Counted from the stretch's first letter, positions 9,498 through 18,698 are shown. The stretch: 64,000 nt of DNA from Tabrizicola thermarum (GCF_003574395.1 NZ_QMJY01000010.1:23982-87981), one strand, 5' to 3'. Made by a program: numbers and translations. The notes: generated from the sequence alone by a model not told the origin.

Positions 9498-10721
9498 TTA
9501 CTCGGACGCCGCCGGAGCCGGCAGGACATCCGCCGCATCCGCCGTGGCGAAATTGGCAAGGTCCTGATCCTTGGTCAGGTCGGCCTGGGCGAAGGTCTGG
9601 GTCAGCGCCTCGGGCGACAGCTTGATGTCCTTGACCACCTGGGCCCCCGGCGCCGCCGGGCCATAGGCCACGCCATCCACGACAAAGTAGATCGCGCCGG
9701 AGTTGCCGGTGCGGAACACGGCGGCGGTTTCCAGCGGCGGAACCGCATAGCGTTCGCCCGCGTCGAGGATCTTTTCGAACAGCACCGTGCCGTCGGCGGC
9801 ATTCACCCGCACCCAGGAGGGCCGGACCGCCAGCACTTCGACGCCTTCCTTGGCATCCGCAATCACCTGCACATCGCCGCCCACCGCTTCGTCGATGGCG
9901 GCATCCACGGCATCGGCTTCGGCCACGTCGGCCAGGACGCCGGTCTGGCGCGGGTTGATCGCGGCAATCGGGCCATCGCGCGCGGTCAGGACCGGCACAT
10001 CCAGCGCCTTCGGGCGATAGAGGCGATCCATCACATCGACGGATGCCGTCCCCTCGGCGCTGGCAACGGTCTGGGCCGCAGGCTCGGCCGGGCGGGTAGC
10101 AACGACCTTCGGCGCTGCGGTCCCCACATTCGACAGCGGATCGATCTGCGCGACCACGGTCGGGGCCTCGTCGACCGGGGCAAGCTGCACGCGCTGGACT
10201 TCCTGCAGCACGGACCAGCCGCCATAGCCGATGGCACCGATCAGCGCGATCAGGACGGCGACGGACCCGATGGCACCCGGTTCGATCTGGCTCCAGATCG
10301 CCTCGCCGCGCGGGATGAAACTGGCATTCGGATCGCCCAGCGGATCCGACACGGCCCGACGCGCGCGCGCCTTGACGATCTGCTGCGGCGCGGCAGCGGA
10401 CGACAGCCCATGCGATACGGAATAGCCCGCCTCGGCGCAGAACCGCTCGAAGGCCCATTCCGGGTCCATTGCCAGGTAGCGCGCGTAAGAGCGGACATAG
10501 CCCGCGACGAAACCGGGGGTTTCAAAGGCCGACAGATCGGCGTTCTCGATGGCGGCGATGTAGGTGGCCTTGATCTTCAGTTCGCGCTGGACGTCAAGCA
10601 GGGACTTGCCAAGCGTGGCCCTCTCGCCGCGCATGAGATCGCCGAGCCGCAACTCGAAGTCGTCAAAGCCCTTTGGCTTGTCCTCTTCGGTCGTGGAAGG
10701 TTTGGACCTCCAACCGATCAT
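9498..10721 (-). CDS. RodZ-like helix-turn-helix membrane protein
   Basis: A 407-residue bitopic protein with the RodZ layout: a Cro/CI-type HTH_25 domain at about residues 20-95 (GKSLLDVQRELKIKATYIAA), a basic linker, one membrane helix at about 150-170, then a long periplasmic tail ending in a DUF4115-like beta domain (WVRVNAADGTVLFEKIL). RodZ links MreB filaments to the elongasome and affects cell width. The HTH domain in this family binds MreB rather than serving mainly as a DNA reader. Lies immediately upstream of ispG on the same strand. Family call is firm, RodZ function is inferred. Confidence 0.85.
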   Translation of the reverse strand: MIGWRSKPSTTEEDKPKGFDDFELRLGDLMRGERATLGKSLLDVQRELKIKATYIAAIENADLSAFETPGFVAGYVRSYARYLAMDPEWAFERFCAEAGYSVSHGLSSAAAPQQIVKARARRAVSDPLGDPNASFIPRGEAIWSQIEPGAIGSVAVLIALIGAIGYGGWSVLQEVQRVQLAPVDEAPTVVAQIDPLSNVGTAAPKVVATRPAEPAAQTVASAEGTASVDVMDRLYRPKALDVPVLTARDGPIAAINPRQTGVLADVAEADAVDAAIDEAVGGDVQVIADAKEGVEVLAVRPSWVRVNAADGTVLFEKILDAGERYAVPPLETAAVFRTGNSGAIYFVVDGVAYGPAAPGAQVVKDIKLSPEALTQTFAQADLTKDQDLANFATADAADVLPAPAASE

Positions 10722-10840
10722 ACGCCCGCTGTCCCCTTCGGTGCACCACTCTACGCGGTCGCCTTCCCCGGCGACTCACTGCACTGTTCTATTGGTCAAA
10801 CCCTACCACAGGGCAAGGGGTTTTCCATGGGGCAAAGGCC

Positions 10841-12073
10841 CTAGGCAACCGCTTCGGCGCGATTCAGCGCACACTGCGCCCAAAGCGCATCCATGGCGCG
10901 CACAAGCCTGTCGATCTCTTGCGGGCCATGCACCGGCGAAGGAGTGAAGCGCAGCCGTTCCGTCCCGCGCGGGACGGTGGGGAAGTTGATCGGCTGGACG
11001 TAGATGCCGTGATCTTCCAGCAGCATGTCCGACAGCATCTTGCAATGCACGGGGTTGCCGACATGGACCGGCACGATGTGCGACCCGTGGTCGATGATCG
11101 GCAGGCCCATCCCCTTGAGCCGGGTCTTCAGGATACGGGCCTGGGTCTGGTGCTGCACGCGCAGCGCCTGGCCGCCCTCGCCCTTCAGGAAGCGGACCGA
11201 GGCGGCAGCACCCGCAGCAACGGCCGGGGGCAGCGAGGTGGTGAAGATGAACCCCGGCGCATAGCTGCGCACAGCATCCACCATCCGGGCCGAGGCCGCG
11301 ATATAGCCGCCGAACACGCCGTAGGCCTTGGCCAGGGTTCCGTTGATGATGTCGATCCGGTGCATCTGCCCGTCGCGTTCGGCAACCCCTGCCCCGCGCG
11401 GGCCATACATGCCGACGGCATGGACCTCGTCGATATAGGTCAGCGCATCGAATTCCTCGGCCAGATCGCAGATGTCGCGGATCGGGCCGAAGTCGCCATC
11501 CATCGAGTAGATCGATTCGAAGGCGATCAGTTTCGGCGCCGCCGGATCGTCCCGGGACAGAAGCTCGCGAAGGTGGGCCACGTCGTTGTGCCGGAAGATC
11601 CGCTTCTCGCCCCCCCCGCGCCGGACGCCCTCGATCATGCTGGCATGGTTCAGCGCGTCGGAATAGATGATGAGACCGGGGAAGATGGTCCGCAGCGTCG
11701 ACAGCGTCGCGTCGTTGGCGATGTAGGCGCTGGTGAAGACCAGGGCGGCCTCTTTGCGGTGCAGGTCCGCCAGCTCTGCCTCGAGCCGCCGGTGCCAGAC
11801 CGTCGTGCCGCTGATGTTGCGCGTCCCGCCCGAGCCGGCACCGGTGGCGTCCAGCGCCTGATGCATCGCGGCCAGCACTTCGGGATGCTGCCCCATGCCC
11901 AGATAATCGTTGCCGCACCAGACGGTGATCTCTTTCCGGCTGCCATCGGGCCGCGTCCATTCGGCATGGGGGAACTGGCCCTGCCGCCGCTCGATGTCGA
12001 TGAAGGTGCGATAGCGCCCCTCGTCGTGCAGGCGTTGCAGGCTCTGGTCGATTGCGTCGGTGTATCTGGTCAT
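10841..12073 (-). CDS. hemA: 5-aminolevulinate synthase (Shemin pathway)
   Basis: A 410-residue PLP enzyme of the alpha-oxoamine synthase family that condenses succinyl-CoA and glycine to 5-aminolevulinate, the first step of heme and (bacterio)chlorophyll synthesis in alphaproteobacteria. Visible hallmarks are the glycine-rich [13 protein letters not shown], the HASMIEG segment, [15 protein letters not shown], and PLP lysine Lys249 in [14 protein letters not shown] FnrL-type box lies 51 bp upstream of the ATG. Some relatives have a second isozyme, hemT; symbol hemA is chosen because of the FNR box, which is a known feature of hemA promoters in Rhodobacter. Confidence 0.96.
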   Translation of the reverse strand: MTRYTDAIDQSLQRLHDEGRYRTFIDIERRQGQFPHAEWTRPDGSRKEITVWCGNDYLGMGQHPEVLAAMHQALDATGAGSGGTRNISGTTVWHRRLEAELADLHRKEAALVFTSAYIANDATLSTLRTIFPGLIIYSDALNHASMIEGVRRGGGEKRIFRHNDVAHLRELLSRDDPAAPKLIAFESIYSMDGDFGPIRDICDLAEEFDALTYIDEVHAVGMYGPRGAGVAERDGQMHRIDIINGTLAKAYGVFGGYIAASARMVDAVRSYAPGFIFTTSLPPAVAAGAAASVRFLKGEGGQALRVQHQTQARILKTRLKGMGLPIIDHGSHIVPVHVGNPVHCKMLSDMLLEDHGIYVQPINFPTVPRGTERLRFTPSPVHGPQEIDRLVRAMDALWAQCALNRAEAVA

Positions 12074-12123
12074 GTGTCCGGTCCCTTGTGCGGCTGTCTT
12101 CGCAGTTCCCGCGCCGTGGTGCC

Positions 12124-12137
12124 TTGATTTCGGTCAA
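12124..12137 (-). promoter_or_regulatory. FNR/FnrL box upstream of hemA
   Basis: The 14-mer TTGATTTCGGTCAA matches the FNR-family consensus TTGAT-N4-ATCAA with one deviation, and its centre lies about 57 bp upstream of the hemA start codon. Oxygen-responsive FnrL control of hemA is established in Rhodobacter sphaeroides. The site sits between hemA and the divergent M20 peptidase gene, so it could in principle touch both. Confidence 0.7.
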
Positions 12138-12271
12138 TCCGCAGTTAGCGACCAGAGGGCGAATTGTCACCCCCGGCCCTGGTCACTATCTCTTCTTACC
12201 GCGGACCGGCCGCTCTGGACAGTGGCGAACCGGCTGATAGGCTGCCCGGCACTTACATCCCGGAGAGCCCG

Positions 12272-13657
12272 ATGTCCCCCACACCGTCCCTTGACGCCGT
12301 GCTTCAACGCATCGACGACACCCTGCCGCAGTCGCTGGACCGGCTGATGGACCTGCTGCGCATCCCCTCGATCTCGACCGACCCCGCCTACAAGGCCGAT
12401 TGCGCCCGCGCGGCCGAGCTGATCGCCGCCGACCTTGCCGCGCTGGGTTTCGACGCCCGCGCGGCCCAGACCCCGGGCCATCCGATGGTCGTGGCCCATG
12501 GCGGAGAGGGCGCGCGCCATCTTCTGTTCTACGGCCACTACGATGTGCAACCCGTTGATCCGCTAGACCTCTGGGACCGTCCCCCCTTCGACCCCGAAGT
12601 GCAGGACACCCCCAGGGGCAAGGTGATCCGCGCCCGGGGGGCATCCGACGACAAGGGCCAGCTCATGACTTTCATCGAGGCCTGCCGAGCCTGGAAGGAC
12701 GTCCACGGCACCCTGCCCGGCAAGCTCACGATCTTCCTCGAGGGCGAGGAGGAGTCGGGGTCCCCCTCGCTGATCCCCTTCCTTGAAGCGCACCGGGACG
12801 AACTGTCCTGCGACCTCGCGCTGATCTGCGACACCGGGCTGTTCGAGGGCGCGACGCCAGCGATCACCACCATGCTGCGCGGGCTTTGCAAGGCGGAATT
12901 CACCATCCGCGCCGCCAGCCGCGACCTGCATTCCGGCATGTATGGCGGGCTGGCGCAGAACCCCTTGCACCTCATGGCGCGCCTTCTGGCCGGTCTGCAC
13001 GACGCGCAGGGCCGCGTGCAGGTGCCGGGTTTCTATGACGACGTGGACGAATTGCCCGACACGCTACGCCAGCAATGGCAGGCGCTGGCCTTCGACCATG
13101 CCCGCTATCTTGGCGACGTGGGCCTCTCGGTCCCCGCGGGCGAACAGGACCGCACGCCTCTGGAGAAGATCTGGTCGCGCCCGACCGCCGAGGTGAACGG
13201 CATGTGGGGCGGCTACACCGGCGCCGGCTTCAAGACCGTGCTTCCGTCCGAGGCGCATGCGAAGGTCTCGTTCCGCCTCGTCTCGCGCCAGGACCCGGAG
13301 AAGATCATCACCTCCTTCAAACGCTGGGCCGAGGCGCAGATGCCCGCCGACTGCACGATCCACTGGCACGGCGGCAGCGACGGCGCCCCGGCTTCGGTGA
13401 TGGAGATCTCCGACCCCGCCTTCGAGGCCGCCCGGCAGGCGCTGACCGAGGAATGGGGCCGCCCCGCCGCCTTCGTGGGGGCCGGAGGCTCGATCCCGGT
13501 GGCGGGATACTTCAAGTCGATCCTCGGGATGGACGCGATGCTGATCGGCTTCGGCCGCGACGACGACCAGATCCATTCCCCGAACGAGAAATACGACCTG
13601 GAGTCGTTCCACAAGGGCATCCGCTCCTGGGCGCGCATTCTGGCGCGCATCGCGTGA
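12272..13657 (+). CDS. M20/M28-family dipeptidase
   Basis: A 461-residue cytosolic metallopeptidase of the M20 family, probably acting on dipeptides or N-acyl amino acids. The dinuclear metal site is visible: His89 and Asp91 in FYGHYDVQPVDP, the bridging Asp in GASDDKGQ, the general base pair in LEGEEESGS, and a late His in DQIHSPNEKY. The SASRDLHSGMYGG-type segment (AASRDLHSGMYGG) is the dimerisation/lid domain. ATG at 12272 follows CGGAGAG; the frame is open further upstream into the hemA promoter, so earlier starts are unlikely. A GNAT gene follows after 13 bp and is probably co-transcribed. Confidence 0.93.
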   Translation: MSPTPSLDAVLQRIDDTLPQSLDRLMDLLRIPSISTDPAYKADCARAAELIAADLAALGFDARAAQTPGHPMVVAHGGEGARHLLFYGHYDVQPVDPLDLWDRPPFDPEVQDTPRGKVIRARGASDDKGQLMTFIEACRAWKDVHGTLPGKLTIFLEGEEESGSPSLIPFLEAHRDELSCDLALICDTGLFEGATPAITTMLRGLCKAEFTIRAASRDLHSGMYGGLAQNPLHLMARLLAGLHDAQGRVQVPGFYDDVDELPDTLRQQWQALAFDHARYLGDVGLSVPAGEQDRTPLEKIWSRPTAEVNGMWGGYTGAGFKTVLPSEAHAKVSFRLVSRQDPEKIITSFKRWAEAQMPADCTIHWHGGSDGAPASVMEISDPAFEAARQALTEEWGRPAAFVGAGGSIPVAGYFKSILGMDAMLIGFGRDDDQIHSPNEKYDLESFHKGIRSWARILARIA

Positions 13658-13670
13658 CGGGCTTCGCAAG

Positions 13671-14111
13671 ATGCTTGAACTGCGCAATGCAACCCACTCG
13701 GACGAAACGGATTTCCTGCGGCTGTGGCAGGGCTTCTGCGACGGCTACGGCATCGCTCTGCCCGCCGAAGTCACCGCCTTCACCTGGACCCGCCTGATGG
13801 ACCCCGCCTGCCCGATGACCGCCCGTCTGGCCGTGCTGGACGGGGTGCCGCAGGGCTTTGCGATCCACCAGCATCACCCCTCGACCTGGGTGATGGGCGA
13901 TGACGGCTATCTGGAGGACCTTTTCGTCGCCCCCGAAGCCCGCGGCCAGGGCCTGGGCCGCGCGCTGATCGAGGACCTGATCGCCATCGCCCGCGCGAAC
14001 GGCTGGCGGCGGCTCTATTGGCTGACCGAGATCACCAACACCACCGCCCGCCGCCTGTATGACCAGTTCTGCGACAACGACGGCCACATCCGCTATCGCA
14101 TGACGCTGTAG
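13671..14111 (+). CDS. GNAT family N-acetyltransferase
   Basis: A 146-residue single-domain GCN5-like acetyltransferase. The acetyl-CoA pyrophosphate loop is visible as EARGQGLGRALIEDL after the LEDLFVAPEAR strand, and the C-terminal strand/helix reads WLTEITNTTARRLYDQF. Substrate is unknown; the family acetylates amines on small molecules or proteins. Located 13 bp after the M20 peptidase gene on the same strand, so an operon is likely, possibly for amino-acid or peptide derivative turnover. Confidence 0.9.
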   Translation: MLELRNATHSDETDFLRLWQGFCDGYGIALPAEVTAFTWTRLMDPACPMTARLAVLDGVPQGFAIHQHHPSTWVMGDDGYLEDLFVAPEARGQGLGRALIEDLIAIARANGWRRLYWLTEITNTTARRLYDQFCDNDGHIRYRMTL

Positions 14112-14133
14112 GTCGGGGCTTGCCCCGACTCCG

Positions 14134-14355
14134 CTACCCCCGCGCCACCGCCATCCGCGCCAGCTTGGCCAGCAGCAGGACCCAGGGCGCGCCGTGCATC
14201 GCCAGATCGAAGATGTCCACCGGCTTCACCAGTTGCCCGGCGACCAGCATCTTCAGCTTTTCCCAGATATGCGGCTCGGGGAAGAACGGCGCCAGGCCCA
14301 GCGTCAGCGCGGCGATCACCAGAACCGACAGGGGCAGATTGTCCAGAAAGTGCAT
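14134..14355 (-). CDS. Small conserved membrane protein (73 residues)
   Basis: A 73-residue protein with one clear N-terminal membrane segment (LPLSVLVIAALTLGLAPF) and a second hydrophobic C-terminal helix (APWVLLLAKLARMAVA). The PEPHIWEKLKML centre is one I recall in similar-sized Rhodobacterales proteins, which are often labelled RND transporter in databases without good reason. It is far too small to be a transporter by itself. Function unknown. Confidence 0.7.
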   Translation of the reverse strand: MHFLDNLPLSVLVIAALTLGLAPFFPEPHIWEKLKMLVAGQLVKPVDIFDLAMHGAPWVLLLAKLARMAVARG

Positions 14356-14435
14356 CCGTCAGCTCCGGTCGAACGTCACGCGCAGGCTTGATCCACCCCG
14401 CGGGCAAGGTCAAGCCTTGCCGATGCCGCAGGCGA

Positions 14436-14792
14436 TCACGGGCAGCGGCTCCAGACCACCGAGGTCCCGTCGGGATAGTCGAACCGCAGCGTCGTTCCGT
14501 CCGCGGACAGGGTCAGGATTGCCGAATCCTCCCAGTCACCACCGCCGCCCTGGTTCAGCATCGTCGCCTCGACGCGGTTCGGCTCGCCGGGAAACTCGAC
14601 AAGATCGGTGACGGTGATGGCGAACTCGCTGCCGGTCATGACCCCCGCCTCGACCGAAATGGCCGAGAAGCCGGTGCAGGCCATCCCTTCGGGCGCGTAA
14701 AGCCCGTCGAAGCCCGGCGGCAGCAGGATGCCTTCGGCGCACAAGGGGCTGGCAGCAAGCAGGAGGAGGACAACAAGGGCTGGTCGGGTCAT
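14436..14792 (-). CDS. Secreted hypothetical protein (118 residues)
   Basis: A small exported protein: residues 1-19 are a Sec signal peptide (ALVVLLLLAASPLCAEG), followed by a predicted beta-rich globular domain with two cysteines (ACTGF and C-terminal WSRCP) that could form a disulfide. ATG has CAGGAG nine bases upstream. I recognise no family. It sits between the small membrane protein and tRNA-Asp, on the same strand as both. Confidence 0.7.
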   Translation of the reverse strand: MTRPALVVLLLLAASPLCAEGILLPPGFDGLYAPEGMACTGFSAISVEAGVMTGSEFAITVTDLVEFPGEPNRVEATMLNQGGGGDWEDSAILTLSADGTTLRFDYPDGTSVVWSRCP

Positions 14793-14879
14793 GCGGGTCT
14801 CCTGGTCTGATGGGCCGACCGATATCCCGGGGCCGCCTGTCTGGCGAGGCCGGGAAACATGACCTTTGGAAGGGGAAAC

Positions 14880-14956
14880 TGGCGCGGTGGACGGGGCTCG
14901 AACCCGCGACCCCCGGCGTGACAGGCCGGTACTCTAACCAACTGAGCTACCACCGC
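14880..14956 (-). tRNA. tRNA-Asp (anticodon GTC), copy 1
   Basis: Reading the minus strand, a 77-nt cloverleaf begins GCGGTGGTAGCTCAG, has anticodon loop CTGTCAC (GTC), T-arm GGGTTCGAGCCC, and ends CCACCGC-G-CCA with the CCA encoded. Acceptor arms GCGGTGG/CCACCGC pair perfectly. Identical to the copy at 15214-15290. Confidence 0.97.
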
Positions 14957-14969
14957 GCGCTGAGGGGCC

Positions 14970-14997
14970 AGATAAGGGGTTGGTCGGGGGGCGTCAA
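14970..14997 (-). promoter_or_regulatory. Sigma70-like promoter for tRNA-Asp copy 1
   Basis: On the minus strand TTGACG and TTATCT are separated by 16 bases and end 14 bases before the mature 5' end of tRNA-Asp. This is a plausible housekeeping promoter. Between the two tRNA genes (14957-15213) I see nothing else that looks like a gene. Confidence 0.5.
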
Positions 14998-15213
14998 GCG
15001 GGAAAAGCGGCGGGGGCCGGTGCGCCCCCGCATTCCCGCGCAGGGGCGGTGCGTCCGGCGCGGGGCGCCCCGACCTTGCCCGTGCGATCGCGGCGGAAAT
15101 GCCCCGGATCCGGTCAGCCGAAGCCACATGTCCGCGGGCAGGATGTTGATTTCCTTGTGTCAAAGCGGCTGCCCACGCGCGGGCACCTTGCCAGGCTTGT
15201 TTGGGGGAAATGC

Positions 15214-15290
15214 TGGCGCGGTGGACGGGGCTCGAACCCGCGACCCCCGGCGTGACAGGCCGGTACTCTAACCAACTGAGCTACCACCGC
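15214..15290 (-). tRNA. tRNA-Asp (anticodon GTC), copy 2
   Basis: A 77-nt sequence identical to the first tRNA-Asp, again with encoded CCA. Its own upstream region has TTGACG at 15326-15331 and a weak -10 element (CTATCC) at 15304-15309, so each copy seems to be transcribed separately. The seven bases just upstream of both genes (GCGCTG and next base) are also nearly the same. Confidence 0.97.
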
Positions 15291-15339
15291 GCGCTGCGGG
15301 GCGGGATAGACGGTCTGCCGAGGGGCGTCAATGGGGAGT

Positions 15340-16275
15340 TTATCGGTCCGGGGCCGGGATGAACTCGGCATCGTCGCCGGGGGGGAGGGAGAAGCGGCCG
15401 TGCATCCAGTCGCCCGCCCGCCAGGCTTCCTTGGCGGCGTCGATCTTCTCGCGGGAGGAGGCGACGAAGTTCCACCAGATGAAGCGGGGACCGTCCATCG
15501 TGGCTCCGCCCAGCAGCATCACCCGCGCGCCCTGCGGGCCGGCCTGGACCGAGACCCTGTCGCCGGGGCGGAAGACGAGCATCCGGCCCGCCTCGAAGGT
15601 CTGCCCGGCGCAGGTGATCTCACCTTGCAGGACATAGACCCCCCGGTCCTCGTGGTCGTCGGGGAGCGGGATCGAGGCGCCGGGCCGGAGGATGGCGTCG
15701 GCGTAGAAGACCTCGGAGGGCATGTCGAGGCCGACCCGCGCGCCCCAGGCCCGGCCGAGGATCAGGCGAACCTGTTTGCCCTCGCCTTCCAGTTCCGGCA
15801 GCTGGGCCTTCCCGACATGGACGAACCCGGCCGGGTCCTCCTCGCGGTCCTTCGGCAGGGCGAGCCAGGTCTGGAGGCCGAACATCGAGAGGGGGGCCTG
15901 ACGGGCCGCGCCGTCGGTCCGTTCGGAGTGGGTGATCCCCTGCCCGGCCAGCATCCAGTTGACCGCTCCCGGTTCGATCCAGGCGTCGGTGCCCAGGGAA
16001 TCGCGGTGGTGGAGGCGGCCTTTCATCAGGTAGGTGACCGTCCCGAGCCCGATATGGGGGTGAGGGCGGACGTCGATGCCCTGCCCGGTCAGGAACTCGG
16101 CCGGGCCCATCTGGTCGAAGAAGATGAAGGGGCCGACCATCTGCCGCTGGGCGGAGGGAAGGGCGCGGCGGACCTCGAAGCCGCCGAGGTCGCGGGCGCG
16201 GGGGACGATCACGGTCTCGATCTGGTCGACCTGGGTGCCGATCGGGATCGAGGGGTCGAGAAGCGGGTTCCACAT
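15340..16275 (-). CDS. Pirin family protein
   Basis: A 311-residue bicupin. The N-terminal pirin cupin has the metal-binding HPHIGLGTVTYLMKG motif and the downstream GITHSERT segment; the C-terminal cupin follows with EDRGVYVLQGEITC. Bacterial pirins may act as quercetin dioxygenases or as modulators of metabolic enzymes; the specific role here is unknown. The start ATG at 16275 is preceded by AAAGGAG eight bases upstream; an earlier in-frame start at 16428 would add a proline/arginine-rich stretch unlike any pirin and was rejected. Confidence 0.92.
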   Translation of the reverse strand: MWNPLLDPSIPIGTQVDQIETVIVPRARDLGGFEVRRALPSAQRQMVGPFIFFDQMGPAEFLTGQGIDVRPHPHIGLGTVTYLMKGRLHHRDSLGTDAWIEPGAVNWMLAGQGITHSERTDGAARQAPLSMFGLQTWLALPKDREEDPAGFVHVGKAQLPELEGEGKQVRLILGRAWGARVGLDMPSEVFYADAILRPGASIPLPDDHEDRGVYVLQGEITCAGQTFEAGRMLVFRPGDRVSVQAGPQGARVMLLGGATMDGPRFIWWNFVASSREKIDAAKEAWRAGDWMHGRFSLPPGDDAEFIPAPDR

Positions 16276-16607
16276 GGGGCGTCTCCTTTGGAAGGGAAGG
16301 TAGACCCGAGGGGGCGGAATTTCATCCCGATCAAGGCGCGCGGGGGCTGTGCGGGGGTGAACAGGCGGGTGCGCCGCGCGCGGCGGCTTTTTCGGGACCA
16401 AGGAAATCAATGGGTTGCGTGCGGGCATTTACGTTTGGTTAGGGCTTCTCTCGGGGCCGCTCGTCGGGGACTTCGTTCCTCCTCGCGGGGGAGGAGATCG
16501 CGCGTGGCGCTCCGACGAGAAGCCGAAGGCGCAGGAGAAGGCTCACGCGAGGCTTGAATTGTACGAACGGATAATATCGGATGGAGGCAGAGAATCGGAG
16601 GGGCCTC
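16276..16607. other. 332-bp non-coding divergent region with several inverted repeats
   Basis: Between pirin (minus) and the hydrolase (plus). I see no gene. Around 16440-16525 there are competing inverted repeats: GGCTTCTC with GAGAAGCC, CTCGTCGG with CCGACGAG, and an inner CTCCTC-GCGGGG-GAGGAG hairpin. They cannot all form together. It may be an untranslated leader of the peptide-uptake operon. Confidence 0.4.
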
Positions 16608-18596
16608 GTGACGATCCGCAGCAGTCTTCCCGAAACGGTCACCGAGATCGAGGACCTGGCCATCCCGATGCCCGATGGCACCCGCCTGTCGGCGCGGGTC
16701 TGGATGCCGCAGAGCGCCAAGGCGAAACCCGTCCCGGCAGTGCTGGAATACATCCCCTACCGCAAGCGTGACGGGACCCTGCCCCGGGATGAGCTGATGC
16801 ACCCTTATGTCGCGGGTCATGGCTATGCCTGTATCCGGGTGGACATCCGGGGCAACGGCGACAGCGACGGGCTGATGGAGGACGAATACTCGGCGCAGGA
16901 GTTGCAGGACGCCTGCGATGTGATCGGCTGGCTGGCCAGGCAGGACTGGTGCAGCGGTGCGGTGGGAATGATGGGAAAGAGCTGGGGCGGGTTCAACTGC
17001 CTGCAGACGGCCTTCCTGCAACCGCCCGCGCTGAAGGCCGTGATCAGCGTCTATTCCACCACCGACCGCTTTGCCGATGACATCCACTTCAAGGGCGGCG
17101 CGCTGCTGGGCGAGAATTTCGGCTGGGGCTCGGTCATGCTGTCCTACTCCTCGCGTCCGGCCGATCCGTTGCTGCGGAACGGCTGGCGCGAAGACTGGCT
17201 GATGCGGCTTGTCGCAGAGCCCTTCCTTGCCCCGCGCTGGGCGGCGCACCAGACGCGGGACGCCTACTGGAAGCACGGCTCGATCTGCGAGGACTGGGAC
17301 CGGGTGACGGTGCCGATCCTGTCCATCGGCGGCTGGAACGACAATTACATGAATACGGTCGTCAAGCTGCTGGAAGGCGCAAAGGGCCCGGTGAAGGGGA
17401 TCATCGGCCCCTGGGTGCACCAGTATCCGCATACGGCGGTGCCGGGGCCGCGGATCGGGTTTCTGCAACTGGCGATCCGCTGGTGGGACCGCTGGCTGAA
17501 GGGGATCCCGAATGGCGCAGAGGATGACCCTGCCCTGCGCGCCTACATGCTGCATTCCGCGCCCCCGGACCCGAGTGCTGCCCATCGGGACGGCCACTGG
17601 ATCGCCGAGGCGGAATGGCCTTCGCGCCGCGTCAGTCGCCGGGTCTTGCCGGTGTCGGATGCGGGGCTGGGGGTGGCGGGGCCGCTGTCCTCCCGGGTCT
17701 GCACGCCGCAGCATCTGGGGATGGCGGCGGGCGAGTTCTTTCCGATGGGGCTGAATGCGGAAATGGCGGGCGACCAGCGGGCGGATGACGCGCTGTCGGT
17801 CTGTTTTGATGGCGCGACGTTGGCGGAACCGCTGGAGCTGCTGGGGGCGGCGCGGCTGACGCTGCGGCTGGCCTCGGACAAGCCTCTGGCCTTTGTCGTG
17901 GCCCGGCTGTGCGATGTGGCGCCGGACGGGTCCTCCACCAGGATCGCGCATGGCATCCTGAATCTCTGCCACCGCCACAGCGCGGAAAGCCCGCAGCCGA
18001 TGCGTCCCGGCGTGGCGGAGGATGTGGTCGTGGTGCTGGACCAGATGGGCTATCGGCTGGCGGCGGGGCACCGGCTGCGGCTGGCCCTGTCCACGACCTA
18101 CTGGCCCTTCGTCTGGCCCAGCCCCGAGGCGGCGGTGCTGACCCTCATGCAGGCGAGCCTGGATCTGCCGGTGCATCGGGGGACGGCTGCGGAATGGGAG
18201 CCTTTGCCCGCCGAGACCGCGCCGCCCTGGGCGCACCGGGTGCTGCGCGAGGGGAAATCCAGCCGCCGGATCGAGAGCGACCTGATCGCGGGGACCCATG
18301 CGCTGGTCGTCGAGGACGATACGGGCGACACGGAGAACCTGGGCCACGGCCTGGTCACGGGCGAGACGACGACCGAGCGCTGGGAGATCGGCGCCGATCC
18401 CCTGTCGGCCCGGGCCGCGATCACCTGGGAGCAGCGGCTGTCGCGCGGCGACTGGCGGGTGCGGACGCGGGCGGAGACGATGATGACGGCTTCGGCCACG
18501 CATTTTCGGATGCAGGCGACGCTGACCGCCTGGGAGGGCGATCAGGTCGTTTTCCGGCGCGACTGGGATGAGGCGGTCGCACGAGACTTTGTGTGA
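16608..18596 (+). CDS. CocE/NonD family alpha/beta hydrolase (X-Pro dipeptidyl-peptidase S15 type)
   Basis: A hydrolase of about 662 residues. The N-terminal S15 alpha/beta-hydrolase domain contains IPMPDGTRLSARVW, the oxyanion DIRGNGDSDG, nucleophile Ser125 in MMGKSWGGFN, an Asp in IGGWNDNY and a His in GPWVHQYPH. The C-terminal part is the jelly-roll X-Pro_dipeptidase C domain. Relatives hydrolyse esters, amides or acylated peptides (cocaine esterase, glutaryl-7-ACA acylase). I chose GTG at 16608 because GGAGG stands six bases upstream; ATG at 16581 is in frame but has no clear ribosome site. Position directly ahead of a peptide-type ABC importer suggests it processes the imported compound. 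Confidence 0.9.
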   Translation: MTIRSSLPETVTEIEDLAIPMPDGTRLSARVWMPQSAKAKPVPAVLEYIPYRKRDGTLPRDELMHPYVAGHGYACIRVDIRGNGDSDGLMEDEYSAQELQDACDVIGWLARQDWCSGAVGMMGKSWGGFNCLQTAFLQPPALKAVISVYSTTDRFADDIHFKGGALLGENFGWGSVMLSYSSRPADPLLRNGWREDWLMRLVAEPFLAPRWAAHQTRDAYWKHGSICEDWDRVTVPILSIGGWNDNYMNTVVKLLEGAKGPVKGIIGPWVHQYPHTAVPGPRIGFLQLAIRWWDRWLKGIPNGAEDDPALRAYMLHSAPPDPSAAHRDGHWIAEAEWPSRRVSRRVLPVSDAGLGVAGPLSSRVCTPQHLGMAAGEFFPMGLNAEMAGDQRADDALSVCFDGATLAEPLELLGAARLTLRLASDKPLAFVVARLCDVAPDGSSTRIAHGILNLCHRHSAESPQPMRPGVAEDVVVVLDQMGYRLAAGHRLRLALSTTYWPFVWPSPEAAVLTLMQASLDLPVHRGTAAEWEPLPAETAPPWAHRVLREGKSSRRIESDLIAGTHALVVEDDTGDTENLGHGLVTGETTTERWEIGADPLSARAAITWEQRLSRGDWRVRTRAETMMTASATHFRMQATLTAWEGDQVVFRRDWDEAVARDFV

Positions 18597-18698
18597 GCCG
18601 GGGCAAGAAAAGGTTTGTCGCACGGCGCGGTTCGCGGTTTATTGATTCTCAAGTCAACAAAAGACTCCCCGCAACGGGGGCCAAACAGGGAGACGACA

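Noticed and set aside
14789..15371. Minus-strand frames spanning the tRNA-Asp genes
   Set aside because: They read through tRNA sequence and repeat the same peptide in both copies purely because the tRNAs are identical.
16554..16577. TTGAAT and TAATAT as a promoter for the hydrolase
   Set aside because: Only 12 bases apart, too short for a sigma70 promoter.
18645..18662. FNR-like TTGATTCTCAAGTCAA before the binding-protein gene
   Set aside because: Half-sites are six bases apart instead of four, so it does not fit FNR.
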